A stretch of DNA of 64,000 nucleotides from Mytilus galloprovincialis (taxonomy: Eukaryota; Mollusca; Bivalvia; Mytilida; Mytilidae). The stretch lies in contig NC_134848.1 of assembly GCF_965363235.1 (NCBI RefSeq), positions 60,474,181 to 60,538,180 on the forward strand. The letters are read 5' to 3'. Shown here one piece after another: positions 39,301 to 50,869 of the stretch (its first letter is position 1; each line of letters starts with the position of its first letter). The position numbers were made by a program, and so were the translations under genes. Under the pieces are notes generated by a model that did not search any database, was not told where the DNA came from, and saw nothing but the letters and a program-made list of their open reading frames with translations.

Positions 39301-42300
39301 TTAAATGAGATATATTCCAGCAGTAGTCTTGAAGTGATGTGGATTCTTAAAAATTCTAAAGATCTACTGCTAAATCTTAGATCTAAATTTCTGCAATTTT
39401 GCAGCATCATTAAAACTTTTGATTTGTCTACGCTTTACACTACTATTCTCCATGCTCAATTAAAAGATCGACTTCACCATCTCATTAAACAGAGCTTTCT
39501 ATAAAAATGGAAATCGTAGATACAAATTTCTTGTTTTTGGTTATAATAATTCTACTTTTGTGAAGAGCCACACTGATTCTACCCATAAAATATACTGAAG
39601 AGATGATATTATCAAAATGCTGGACTTTTTGATGGACAACATATTTGTTGAGTTTGGAGGATTGATATTTCAACAGACAGTCGGTATTACAGACAGTACT
39701 AATTGTGCATCTCTACTGGCTGATTTGTTTTTGTACTCGTATGTAGCAAAATTCATTCAAAACCTTCTAAAAGACATACAGAAAAAGCACCTTGTGAAAT
39801 TCTTTAATTTCACTTTCAGATATATTGATGATGTCCTCTCACTGAATAACCCGTATTTCAGCCAATACTTACATCTCATATATCCAAGTGAACTTAAAAT
39901 TAAGGATACTACTGATACTAGGAGGACTGCTTCATACCTTGATCGTTTACTCAATATTGACACAGATAGACGACTTCACACTAAAATCTATGACAAACGG
40001 GACGATTTTAACTTCCCAATTATCAACTTCCCATTTCTCAACAGTAACATACCCTCTGCCCCATCGTATGGTGTTTACATATCTCAGTTCATACGTTATA
40101 CTTGTGCATGTTCAAACTATACGGACTTCATATACAGGAGTGTGCTCCAACAGAGTTATGAAAAGGAAAAATTAAAATTAACACTCCGTAAATGTTATGG
40201 ACACCATCACGAATTGGTTGATCTAATGATGTTTCTTTGTCTAAACTAACTAACGACATTTTTACCACGTCTTAGATTGTGGTTTATCATCTACGTCGTC
40301 TGGTCTTCTAACTACCGAACATGACCTATTCCCAAATATGACTGTTTTGCTGAGTGTAAAGTCGCATTGATATAAGACGTGTATCGGTATTTGTTCATCC
40401 AACATTCATGTATTTAGTTATGATGTTCCATATGTAGTTATTGTTGGATGTTATTTTATGTCTTATCGTTTATGGTTTTAATTCTATTTTTCTTTTTCTT
40501 TATGTATGTAAAAGTAAAGATATTAATCATCTAGTTCATTTATATGATTTTTAGGTTAAAAGTAACTATATGCACATGATTCATTTGTGAAACACCATGG
40601 TTTTAAGATACAAATAATGACACCATTACTAACACAATTTTATATTAATATTCTTGTAATGGTTAGAAAAAACATCAAATAACACCATTACAAACTTAAT
40701 CCCAATTTCCTATTGTAATTTTAGAAATTTACCTGTGACGTCACTTTTTGTGGCGTTGATACATTCGTGTGACGCATAGTTCATTATTCTGTTGTGCTGT
40801 AATTGTGTTTTGTCACAAATTAATCTTAGATGTTCGTTGTTATTCTGTGGATTACATGGTGAAATGGACTATTATATTAATTTTTAATGTATTTCTCTGT
40901 CTTGAATGTCCTTGTATTATTTATACTTTATTCCTGTCACGTAATGTTGTTTTTATCGGTATTGTTAACATTGCTATATACGCGGGAGGTTCGGCAGGCC
41001 ATTTTTTCTTAAAATGTCCTGAACCAGGTCAGGAATATGGCAATTGTTATCACATAGTCCGTGTTTATGTATGTTGGCGTTTTTTTAGCAGTCCAGTGTT
41101 TGTGTTGTTCCGTTTTGTTTCCTCTTATACTATCAAGTGTTTCCCCCAGTTTTGGTTTATGACCCTCATTTGTTTCAGTTAAATAGATTTATTTACAGAT
41201 CGAAGGACCACATTTAACAGATAAGACAGAACTGAATGACATAGAAATTATCTGTGGGAGTAGAGGGAGTGATCGTTGTGGTGACACGGCAAGTTCTGGT
41301 CAGCAGGTATGGGGAAATTGGACAGGGGAAGCACTTTGTCCGGCTAAGACATTTCTTACCTCATTTTCTCTACAAGTAGAGAAATACAATGTAAGTTGAT
41401 TAAATCTAAAAATGTAACAAATATTTTCTCGATTTAAGCTATTAGAAATCTAAACGAATTTTATTATGAATGATATACTAAAAATTCTTGCAAAACAAAC
41501 AACATGTTTGTTGTGTTTAAATCTCCTTTGTAAGTTTAATTAATTAAGACCATTACAAAATGTCTGTATGGATATACAGATAATTTGCAATATGAAATAT
41601 GCATTGAACTCAAATTTTGAAATTCTAAGCTAGGTGATAAGTTGTTAATGTATTTATTTTTGTCTTTGTACTTTGATATCTATATAATAATGTTTCTGTT
41701 TCTGATTTCAAGAAATATTACAAGGGGACAATATTTCGTATTTCCTATTCCAAAAGATTTTTTTTATGGGGACTTAAACAGACTAGCACTTTTGATCTAT
41801 AAACATTACTCGGTGTCCGTCATTCATGCAATAAAGAATCTAAGTGAAATCGAATATGTTAAAATTACCTGTGTTTGATTTTGAATTTTTGAATTTTTAA
41901 ACTTTTCTGTTAAACAAAATAAAAAAAAAAAAAAATTGTAATGCCAGAGGTAGATATTGTTCTTATAATCGCGAGTTTTTTCTGTAACATTTAATATCAT
42001 GTATAAGTTTAACATACTGAAAATTACGTAATTTTCATACATTTACTACCTTAGTAAAGTTAAAACATTGATGTAAAAAAAACATCAGGGTAAGAATTAG
42101 AGAAACTGATCAATCAAAAACCTTGGTATGCCATTGTAGCTCTTAGATTGTTACCATAGTTTCATTTAATATTCATTAAGCCCAGTTACCAGGGTTTGGA
42201 TATTGGCATGATGCCGATGATACATTTTAACAGTATAATTTCTTATCATTATCAATGAAATTGTACTAAAACCGATGTTATGTAAATGTACTAAAGGTAA

Positions 42301-44592
42301 TGTTATGCGATTGTACTAAATTAATGCCACAATTGCTTTAGGCAAAATTGACCTTAGATTCAGCTGTTCTGTTTTGAATTTTTGGTGTTTTCATCTATCT
42401 AGTTTCACTTATCGTCTGGTTTTTGCGTAAAAAACTCATTTCCATCTTTTGGAAAACACGATGAGGCCGACACCTTGTCAAAATGATAACAAAAAGGAAG
42501 AGAGTGTTGGTCGTATCCCAGGGATAAATAACCTTAGCTGTATTTGGCTTAATCTATCGACATATTTATTCCTCAACCAAAGCTCTTTAAGGTGGTATGG
42601 GAGTCTAAAATAAAAATGATAGAATTTGTTCATACTTTGCCAAAATGTAGTATCTATTGATATATGTTGAAAAATGTTATAAAAATGATAGGTCACCGCG
42701 CATTTTCTCAAGCTACAGGGCGTGACAAAATGACAAATTTTGTATGGATTATACAGGAAAAAACACAATTTTGTGATTAGAAACTAAACAAAATGATAGA
42801 ATTGTTAAATACTTAAGGAAAAGATAGCTTTCAGACAATGCTTTGAGAATATCAAAAGAAAAGATAGGGTCACCGTACGTTTTTTCCGGCTAAAATACAA
42901 AATAGGAAAATTCTATGTAGAATCCTTCAGAAAATGCACTGTTTTAGAGTTACCTCCCCTTAAAATGCCAATTTAATTTATTTTTAAAAACAACCAAAAA
43001 TAATCATCATTTGCAAAAATATCAATATTTATAAGTTATATTCTTATGAATTAGTTCTTTTAAATAAAAATTCACATTAAATATCTGCATTCCTGCATCA
43101 AATTTTGCTAACTTGATAAAAAATCTGGACCTTTGGTTCTCTGTTTTTTACAATCTAAGATGGAGGAAGACACCCATACCACCTTAACTTTTAACTTCAT
43201 TTGACATTTATTCTACCAACTGGGAGATATACATATTTACTTCATCTGTTGGTGCGCTGATTGAATACGAAAGATTACGTTATATTCTCTCAACCAGTGT
43301 AACATGTTTATAGAGACAAAATAATTACCAGAATATTATACATGTACCTTTTCTCATCGATATTTCATATATATAGCTTCATTTTACCACAGTTGACCTG
43401 AAGATCCTATACTTGGCTGGCTCATGCACATACTGTGCGGTATGGGTTTTGCTCATTTTCAAAGCCGTACGTTGACCCATAGCTGTTTACTTCTATGTCA
43501 TTTGATATCTGGTAAAGATTTGTAAACTTATTGTGTACGTGTTTAAACCCGATGCATTTGTTTGCACCTGTCCTAAGTAAGGAACGTTGATGTTCAGTGG
43601 TTGTCGTTTGTGGTTCATAAGTGTTTCTAGTTTGTCGGTTTTTTATATAGATTCGACCGTTGGTTTAACACTAGTCATGTTTGGGGTCCTTTATAGCTTG
43701 CTGTTCGGTGTTAGCCAAGGCTCCATGTTGAAGGCCGTACTTTGACCTTTAATGGTTTACTTTAAAAAATTGGATGGAGAGTTGTTTCATTGGCACTCAT
43801 ACCACATTTTCTTATATATATGTGCTATACATTTTATATGATGTTGTTCATTCCCGTTTATTACAATCATACAGTCGTACTTTGAAATTGGTTTTATTAG
43901 TTTCGACCTTATTTATTTGAAGTTCATTGTTTAAGTACAGTTCTATAATTAAGGTTGCAAATTATTGGACACACAGAGCAAATTAGTGTGAGTTTGATTT
44001 TCTACAGAATAATCATATAGAAGATACATTTCAAAGATTGATTAATTAGACGTTTGCATATTCTACTTAGGTTCATAGTGTTTTAATATCCCTAAATCTT
44101 CTGTATTTTTTGCTTATCAAAACTTTAGTTTTGTATCTAATTAAAAGTTCACAAACCATATCTCATGCACTGATATATATTTTTTTTAATTTTCCGAAAC
44201 TGTATGAAAGTGGATGACACTGCCAACTATATCTCTTTTTAAGTAGCGTTTGATGACAACAGTTTGCATATGCGCCACACAAAATTCATAAATTTATACT
44301 AAGTTAAATGAACTCAGCACATGTTTATTTTGTTTTTGTTTGGTAGCCTACAAAAGACAGTACAGGTGCCAACTACGTCAGATTCAGATGCAGATCTTTT
44401 AAAGATAATTTGTTTGACTTTGACCTAAGCTTTCCTCCCGGGTATGGCAAATATGGCTCTTACGGTGAATGGAGTGACGCTTGTCCAGTGAACAGTGCCA
44501 TATGTGGTGTAAAGACTAAAATACAAGCTGCCCAAGGAGCGGGATTCGACGATACCGCACTTAATGGTGTTAGATTCTTCTGTTGTGAATAA
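36052..44592 (+). CDS. Secreted PAN/apple-like plus VMO-I domain protein, four exons
   Basis: Complete gene: exons 36052-36370, 37493-37596, 41199-41390 and 44347-44592, total 861 nt, 286 residues plus stop; intron phases 1, 0, 0. Residues 1-19 are a signal peptide (ending NAVSAVG). Exon 1 then has a PAN/apple-like cysteine set (SQCAVFCLTFSDKCCEI, ECKLDQSGCC). The rest is a VMO-I domain, a three-sheet beta-prism known from the outer layer of the bird vitelline membrane. Three pseudo-repeats show VTNGGYFGNW..EFC, WGNWTGEALCP and YGSYGEWSDACP, each followed by a GF/SF..KIE-type strand, and the end DDTALNGVRFFCCE is the family signature. Likely an egg-coat, mucosal or shell-associated extracellular protein; the role here is inferred. 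Polyadenylation signal at 44653. The introns are full of transposons. Confidence 0.9.
36371..37492. other. VMO-I gene intron 1
   Basis: 1122 bp, AT-rich. No repeats recognised except homopolymers. Confidence 0.6.
37493..37596 (+). CDS. VMO-I gene exon 2
   Basis: 104 nt; acceptor TTTACTATTTCAG, donor GTATGT. It encodes ILSVTNGGYFGNWANEEFC and then YAVGYRMK, the first VMO-I repeat. Confidence 0.9.
37800..38400 (-). repeat. Mussel repeats in intron 2 (retroelement tail, then R1)
   Basis: 37800-38030 contains the reversed tail ACCAAACTCCCAGGAAAATT and CATATTCCTGACTTGGTAC. 38036-38400 is a long minus-orientation R1 copy with AACATGTTTAACGCCGCCAC, GAAGGCCGTACGGTGACC and TCTCATTGGTAATCATAC. Confidence 0.75.
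38401..39329. other. Intron 2, nothing recognised
   Basis: AT-rich, without exon-like stretches. Confidence 0.4.
39330..40255 (+). pseudogene. Bivalve-type reverse transcriptase relic in VMO-I intron 2
   Basis: Best-preserved copy. 39340-39600 reads, in broken frames, MWILKNSKDLLLN and FDLSTLYTTILHAQLKDRL. 39617-40249 is one open frame with LDFLMDNIFVEFGG, FQQTVGI followed by TDSTNCASLLADLFLY (B box, IPMGT changed to ITDST), FRYIDDVLSLNNPYF (catalytic YIDD), YDKRDDFNFPIINFPF, YGVYISQFIRYTCAC and LRKCYGHHHELVD. The altered B box and missing N-terminus argue against activity. Confidence 0.8.
40730..41180 (+). repeat. Dispersed mussel repeat R6
   Basis: GTTGTGCTGTAATTGTG, ATTGTTAACATTGCTATATA, GCGGGAGGTTCGGCAGGCCA, TCCTGAACCAGGTCAGGAA. 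The opposite orientation occurs at 50300-50780 (TGGCATGCCAAACCTCC). It ends about 20 bp before the exon 3 acceptor. The 137-residue ORF across it is hydrophobic repeat translation. Confidence 0.75.
41199..41390 (+). CDS. VMO-I gene exon 3
   Basis: 64 codons, phase 0 at both ends; acceptor GATTTATTTACAG, donor GTAAGT. It encodes IEGPHLTDKTELNDIEIIC (strand plus ligand-side loop), then SSGQQVWGNWTGEALCPA and TFLTSFSLQVEKYN, the second VMO-I repeat. Confidence 0.9.
41391..42586. other. VMO-I gene intron 3, left part
   Basis: No recognised repeat. Poly-A of about 15 at 41923-41937. No exon-like stretch. Confidence 0.45.
42591..43183. mobile_element. piggyBac-like MITE (TTAA-flanked)
   Basis: Flanked on both sides by TTAA (42587-42590 and 43184-43187). 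Ends are inverted: GGTGGTATGGGAGTCT on the left, AGACACCCATACCACC on the right. 593 bp, no coding capacity. Inside are two related blocks (GATAGGTCACCGCGCATTTT near 42688 and GATAGGGTCACCGTACGTTT near 42862). TTAA duplications are typical of piggyBac-mobilised elements. Confidence 0.75.
43420..43810 (-). repeat. Dispersed mussel repeat R1, degenerate long copy
   Basis: TGTGCGGTATGGGTTTTGCT, AAAGCCGTACGTTGACCCAT, and a second partial register at 43700-43805 (GAAGGCCGTACTTTGACC, TTCATTGGCACTCATACCAC). Confidence 0.7.
43811..44346. other. VMO-I gene intron 3, right part
   Basis: AT-rich; ends in the pyrimidine-rich TATTTTGTTTTTGTTTGGTAG acceptor tract. Nothing else recognised. Confidence 0.5.
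44347..44592 (+). CDS. VMO-I gene exon 4 (terminal)
   Basis: 81 codons plus TAA. It encodes TGANYVRFRCRS, PPGYGKYGSYGEWSDACP, CGVKTKIQAAQGAGFDDTAL and NGVRFFCCE, the third VMO-I repeat and family-signature end. Confidence 0.92.
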   Translation, partial: PTKDSTGANYVRFRCRSFKDNLFDFDLSFPPGYGKYGSYGEWSDACPVNSAICGVKTKIQAAQGAGFDDTALNGVRFFCCE

Positions 44593-44652
44593 AGAACTGT
44601 AACTACTTAAGCGAAATGTACAATAATTAAAAACTTTCGGTGCTTTTTAATT

Positions 44653-44658
44653 AATAAA
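44653..44658 (+). terminator. Polyadenylation signal of the VMO-I gene
   Basis: AATAAA 60 bases after the stop codon. Confidence 0.6.
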
Positions 44659-44659
44659 C

Positions 44660-45560
44660 TAGGGAAATTTAGAATGTAATAAGTTATTTATTTTACTTGA
44701 AACAAAAGTGCAATATTTACAGTTTATAAATTACAATTTTACTTTATGTAGCAAACTGTATGGTATATTTTATTTCAATTTCTATTTGTTGTTGGACTAA
44801 ATGTTAGTGGCATTAGACGCAGGCATTAAGATTTTGTTCCTAAACCTACCGTTGTCTTTTTCATCATCATAAGCATAACCTTTATATATTGCTCTAAACA
44901 ATTTTTACAAAGTTCGATTCTAACGTCATTGGCTCTCGTTTCTTTTATCCCACTCCATCAAGAAATGAAATGTTGTAATCGTGGTGGCATCATTTTGTCG
45001 GTCAACACTTTGACCACACCTGCTACCTGACATATTATTTGATTTCAATGATAGTTTAAAATAGACGTATAATACATCGTTTCGGATGGAGATGAATCTA
45101 AGGATCAGCGCTTCGGACTTGCGCAATTTATGAAGTGACTTTTTGTTTAACTCGTTATGGCAGTATTCTTTGTGCATGCCTTTGTCCAAGTGGTATTTGG
45201 GGTTTCCCGTTGACTTAAAAATAAGATTTTGGACCATATTCACAAATGAACCTATTTTATGTCCGCAATACTACATTGTAGTTTTCTCATTTCCTTCGAA
45301 TATTCGTCGAATAGAAATGCACTTAGAGACTAAATGTTTGGTAATTTTGGAATAAACGTGCTGATAAATATAATTTTTTTTCTAGATTTTAACTGTGCTC
45401 AACTCTGAGAAATCACTAAAAAGTTCATCACATCAAACCGAGTTATACAAATCAAAGCTAAGACAACCTTAAGTCATGTATCTTATCATTGGACAGCAGC
45501 TCGTGACTTTATTAAGCCATCTGTAAAGTTTATAAACGTGACAATTTCATAATTATTTTT
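44660..45560. other. Intergenic, no gene identified
   Basis: A 105-codon minus-strand ORF (45243-44926) has no recognised domain. Its charged, non-repetitive composition could mean a decayed transposon ORF. Confidence 0.35.
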
Positions 45561-45657
45561 CGTATAATGTTTATACTTGTAATTTGTATAGTATATTTCT
45601 TGTTGTTTGCTTGGCCCATATGAGTGTACTTTGCAAATAAAATTATTATTATTATGC
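45561..45657 (+). repeat. Possible non-LTR retrotransposon 3' tail
   Basis: CTTGGCCCATATGAGTGTAC then TTTGCAAATAAAATTATTATTATTATG. A polyadenylation-like signal running into (ATT)n is typical of LINE tails. No RT domain is visible upstream. Confidence 0.4.
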
Positions 45658-45784
45658 TTTGACTCACACCATATTGAAAGATCAAAATGATAAACTATAC
45701 TGCTGTTATTAAATCTTGTTTCTAAACAACCTTATTTCGGTTATATGTTATCTTTCATGTTTCTGGCTTTCCCGACCTCTTCTT

Positions 45785-46165
45785 GTTGTCATATGAGTAG
45801 GGTTGCCTTCATACACTTGTCAAACACGTGACGATCAAAGAAGCACGATCCTTTGATCTGACAATCAGATGAAATGATGATGTTTTTTCTTTTAAAAAAT
45901 CCAAACATTTCTTATTGGGTTCAATTACTAGATCCTTCAGAACTAGAAGTTAAAGTAATAATCGACAAGGCTTCATCCGCTTCATTTTTAGACCTATACC
46001 TCGAATTTGACATCAGCGTTGATCGCAGCACAAACGAGTCGCTTTAAATTTGGAAATTATCAATTTCTCCCACCGTAGCAGTAATATATCAACTTTACAA
46101 TCATATCAGATATACATTTCCGTACTAATTCGGTATTCAAGAGCTTGCAGCAGTTACTCAGATAA
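45785..46165 (+). pseudogene. Bivalve-type reverse transcriptase relic, strongly decayed
   Basis: CATATGAGTAGGGTTGCCTT.., ..CAGATGAAATGATGATGTTT (YIDD region), GACCTATACCTCGAATTTGA and ACAAACGAGTCGCTTTAAAT align in order with 31010-31380. Frames are destroyed. Confidence 0.65.
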
Positions 46166-49100
46166 TCGCATTATTTTATATCAGACTAAATCCTTGAAAA
46201 CGCAAGCATTCAATTATATGGTATTATGATTCAGGTTACTAGTATATTGACTGATTTTTTTTAGTATACTATTCTATATACCTTCTATCATTCTACTGAT
46301 CGCAAAACATCAGATTGATTTCTCAAACATCTTTGTTATCCATCTATAAGTTTACTTACGTGTTTTCCCTAGTCAGGAACTGTGTCTTTGTTTCTTAATG
46401 GGTGATTTTTGTTTGCTGCTTTTTTCTTTTTTCTTTTTGGTAATTTGGTAATAATGACATGTCGTGAACATTTCTGTTGCATTTAATCTCCACTTTTGAA
46501 GACGAGGTTTATTTATGTCTTGACAAAAGTACAAATGTTTGTCTATTTTTTTAAGATTATACATTGACCTCTAGATGTCTTTTTGATTTTTATGTCGCTA
46601 CGTTGTTTTTCTTATCGACATATATCAAGCATATTCGTTTATTCCTATGAGAAAGTATTTCCACAAACTTAGAAATATGAGAAACACAGTTTTATCGCAA
46701 AATATTTCTTTCTTATAAAAAAACGAAAAACTACGACACTTTTGAAAACAACATATAAAACTAGAGGACTGAGTACCAATAAGCTCATCAAGAAACCAGG
46801 TTGATCTCAGGTGCTACCTATTTACAACGCCTGAAAGCTAAAAGATCGGGATCAAAATAATGCGACAGTTTCATCTGTTGTTGCTCGAATCAAGGAACGC
46901 GTGTGTTATGTCCTCCGTATTCTGGAATTAAAAATTCAATTAAATTCATTTCAATTCAATACAATATTGTACTTCTATAACATTTAAGCTTGAATCAGGA
47001 CATCTTTGAACATTAACATGACAGTTTACCATTCTTAACACGCACTGTGGTTGACGCTCTCGATGTTATAAGTTGACGGTCTCTTTTCCACCGTGCAGTC
47101 TTACATAGAGCTGGGATTGTTTTTCTCTCCCCATAAACATATATCACAAATTTCTAGAATTTAGAACATGAAGAAGCTTGAATAAAAAAAGGAATGTTAT
47201 AATAATTGAACCGTAATTTCGATTCTATGCATAATATATATAAAGGTGATGACAGCAATTCAAAATAACGGGATGCACAAAATGTACTTTGATTGACATT
47301 AATTGTATCCCACTAAAATGAGTCATTGTATCTATATTCTAACATAAGAAACACACATTGCACTAAATAAATTGAAAGTAATGACTTGCTTTTAGCAGAT
47401 GAATTAACGCTTTTATGAAATATTAACTGAAATAAGCAAGATAGCACAATGACGCCAAATTATAAACTGGAGGCCAACGTTGGGGTTTTCTTGTATTGCG
47501 TCGGCTGCCTTGTTGAATTTTAATAATATAAAATTTTCAAAAGAAAAACATTTTTTTTTTAAACTGCGTAGTTTGTTTTGTAGAATGATTTTGATATTAA
47601 AATGGCGTCATACTCTATCTTCATGTTGTCTATCGAATTTTTAGTTCATTATGAATTTGTTTTGATGTCTGTGTCTGTTAAACCTTTCGTGCAGGCTGAT
47701 ACATTTTCATCATTTTAACAGGTCGCTTACCATAAAGAAAAAACAGACGTGAACTTATACAAAAAACAAATAAAAAATCATTGCAAAGTCCACTTACATG
47801 TACATATATGTGATTTAGAAATAAACTTTGAAGATATACTCTGTTTAAGTGCATAAAACATAGAACGGAGATATTTAGACAAATTATCAAATCATAACTA
47901 TGAGAAATCTAGCATTCTTCTTTGACATCAACTGACCACTGATTAAAAATCGACTTCGACAATGATGATACGATAATGGGTTATATTGATTAAGGAAACC
48001 AAATGTCAGTTTAAATATCATAAATCAAGATATACACATTTTTTTCGGGATTTTTGTACTCAACAAGACAAGGAACAATAAAGCCACTTCTTCAATAATT
48101 AGATTTCTATTTGAAAAGACAAGAATTTCTGGTATTTAATTATGCCTGACAGTGAAATGTTTAATGTAAATATACTGAAGCAACTTTTGATACAGGTTTT
48201 TACATATGTGTGTATTCTTTGATTTCACAAATTCCAGAAATAAAAAACAGAGACGAACGCATTAGTCTTGAGATCAGCTAATATGCACATGTTAACAACA
48301 AACTATACTACACAAGCAGAGGGAGCGCGAACAGTATCAGAATAGGAGAGATATAATCAGACAGGATATTTATATATTTTTTTTTCTCTTTTATGTTCAT
48401 TGTTTCGGTCAGGAGTCATGATATAATCAAAGTCAATGTAGGTTTTATAGACCTTCTTACAAGTCAGTTGATTTACGTAAAACCATATCAAGTATCTAAC
48501 GGTAACGAAACCTTGTTTTCTTTTATATAACATGTCGATGTTAACACTATATTTGTCTAACTTATATACAACAAACATTGATGCTTTTCCAAAGACTTCT
48601 ACCTATCTATGGTTGAATATTCTTCAAGTCACACATAATGATAACCAGGCAGTCAGGTAAGCACATATATTACAAATATGTATACAAAAATTGTTTAAAA
48701 AATATAAATTAAATCGTGTTTAACATAAATGTACAAATACGTTATATCTAAAATTCAAGTTCCTTAATTTCAAAAAGGGATACCTTCACATAAGCAACTT
48801 TTGTTTTTTTAATTTTGTGCATATGATAAGCTTTAGAAAAAAACTTAATTATGAACACATTAACCCAACACTATGTAGCCAACGCTGTATACATACACAA
48901 ATTCATGTACGTGTAGACATGTACGAACAAAGGGACCTACAAAACTCGACTCAGATAAGCACAAATTAATAATTGGAAAGAGTGCCATCGTTTGTCATTT
49001 TTGCAAGCAAATAATGGTACAAATGTCCAATGAAAGGACAGTTCAACACCAACATGACCAAACTGATTTCGAAAGCATATGACCTCATTGTTCTATCAAA

Positions 49101-49284
49101 TACAGAAAAGGATTTAATCATGTACCATCTCTCATTATATACAAGCATTTCAAAAGTGTCATAACTCTTAAAATTACAAACAAATCTATATATTAACTGT
49201 GGAACAAATATCCAACAAAAGCAAAGAAATGTTTTTAAAAAATTAATTCATAGTTTTCAAGTTGTATTTGCATGAATATTGGCA
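46166..49284. other. Intergenic, no gene seen
   Basis: About 3.1 kb of AT-rich DNA without exon-like open stretches or repeats recognised from elsewhere in the window. The few short ORFs are low-complexity or lack any motif. Confidence 0.35.
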
Positions 49285-49295
49285 TAATATTATAA

Positions 49296-49575
49296 GTTAT
49301 ACGGATCCATAGAGGATTTTATTCACCCTCTATGGTCCGTAGTGGGTCAGTAGTTAACCGTATAACGAATTATCGCATGCTTAACCTTTTCTGCTGCGTT
49401 TTGTGGAAAAATAAACAATGAAAGACAACAACATTAATAGATGACGTCACCAATAATAGTAAACGTGACGTCATGAACCCCTTATGAAATTTACTAACCC
49501 CCTACGGATCCATAGGGGTCACCACGTGACGGCTTTAAACCAATCAAAACGTGATAATTTTCCCGCGGTGCGATA
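49296..49575. promoter_or_regulatory. CRE/E-box-rich palindromic block, probable repeat with promoter-like sites
   Basis: TACGGATCCATAGAGG and CCTCTATGGTCCGTA form a short hairpin (49301-49340), and the same word returns as CTACGGATCCATAGGGG at 49503-49519. Between and after are two perfect CREs, TGACGTCA at 49442-49449 and 49466-49473 (24 bp apart), an E-box CACGTG at 49523-49528 and ACCAATCAAAACG at 49538-49550. No gene follows at once, so a non-autonomous element with built-in sites is more likely than a host promoter. Confidence 0.4.
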
Positions 49576-50299
49576 ATATGTAAGAATAAGGAAGATGCTG
49601 ACAGAAATCATCAATTGATTACAGTGATCAGACTTGTTGTAGTTGTATTTAACACATTTATAGTATTTTAATTTTGGATCAATGTTTTGGAATAAACAAA
49701 CCAGCTCATCCAGTTATAGAATGCAATGATTAAGACGTTTCAAAATTTGAAATGAATATTAATTTCACAATTTTCTTTGGAATTAGGAAAATTCGATTAT
49801 ATCTATATCTCTAAAGTTTAATTTTTGTAATTATCTTTTTCATGTTTTTTTTAAATTGAAATAGTGAAATTAACTTTGTTGTTTCTATGATAGACATTGT
49901 ATGACAGGTAATAAATCAGTGGAATATTGAATCATTTGTCTGATTGATTAGTTATCAAACAGAAAACTGTTAATTATTAATTGAAAAGAAAATGATCCGG
50001 GAGATAGTAATTACCGATTTCAAAGAAAATAATTATTTTACATCAGAAACCAATAGTGTAGAAATTTAAATGCGTTTTTAATATAAGTAGTTAAATTTTG
50101 CTATATATAAAAAAAATATACCACGTATTTTCTCTATTTCGCCTTCTGACTTAAAGATTTTAGTTTGTTTTTTCTGATAAGAATGAAGAAAAATGTTTTT
50201 ACGATTGTGTGAATTCATTGCACTATTAATTCAATTTTTTCGTTTATAATTTAAAGTATTTTCGATTATGACACCACTCAAAGAATAAAACTACATACC
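49576..50299. other. No gene seen
   Basis: AT-rich. 50260-50280 (TTTTCGATTATGACACCACTC) resembles 13864-13885, a shared short repeat. Confidence 0.4.
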
Positions 50300-50780
50300 A
50301 AGATCTAAGGTAAATTCCATTAACACTGACAAATAAAGGCAACAGTAGTATACGGCTGTTCGAAACTCATAAATCGATACAAAAAAAAATCCGGATTACA
50401 AACTAAAACTGAGGGAAACGCATTTAATATAAGAGGAGAACAACGACACAACATTAAAATGTAACACACACAGAAACAAACTAAGCATTAGACAAAATCC
50501 GATGAGAATACCAAATATAACATCAAACTAAATACATGAATTTTGAATAGAACAGTACCGTAACACGTCTTATAGTAATGTGAATTCACAATCAAATATA
50601 AGAGGAAACAAACGACACAACAGAAACACAACGTTAAAATTTAACACACACAGAAACGAACTATAATATAACAATGGTCATATTCCTGACTTGGTACAGG
50701 ACATTTTTTAAAGAAAAAAATGGTGGGTTGAACCTAGTTTTGTGGCATGCCAAACCTCCAGCTTTAATGGCAATGTTAAA
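50300..50780 (-). repeat. Dispersed mussel repeat R6, with internal direct repeat
   Basis: AACGACACAACATTAAAATG, CACACACAGAAACAAACTA, CATATTCCTGACTTGGTACA, GTGGCATGCCAAACCTCC; reverse of 40730-41180. A ~165-bp spaced direct repeat (TATAAGAGGAGAACAACGAC / TATAAGAGGAAACAAACGAC) lies within it. Confidence 0.7.
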
Positions 50781-50869
50781 TATAACATTAAAATGACAAC
50801 ATAACATTACAGGACTACAATACAAATAAATAGGAGAACATATTGGACAAAGAAACACACGAATAATAG

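Noticed and set aside
40769..41182. 137-codon hydrophobic ORF in VMO-I intron 2
   Set aside because: It coincides with dispersed repeat R6, whose reverse copy at 50300-50780 has no corresponding ORF.
44926..45243. 105-codon minus-strand ORF
   Set aside because: No recognisable motif, no splice sites or second exon; kept only as a note in the intergenic entry.
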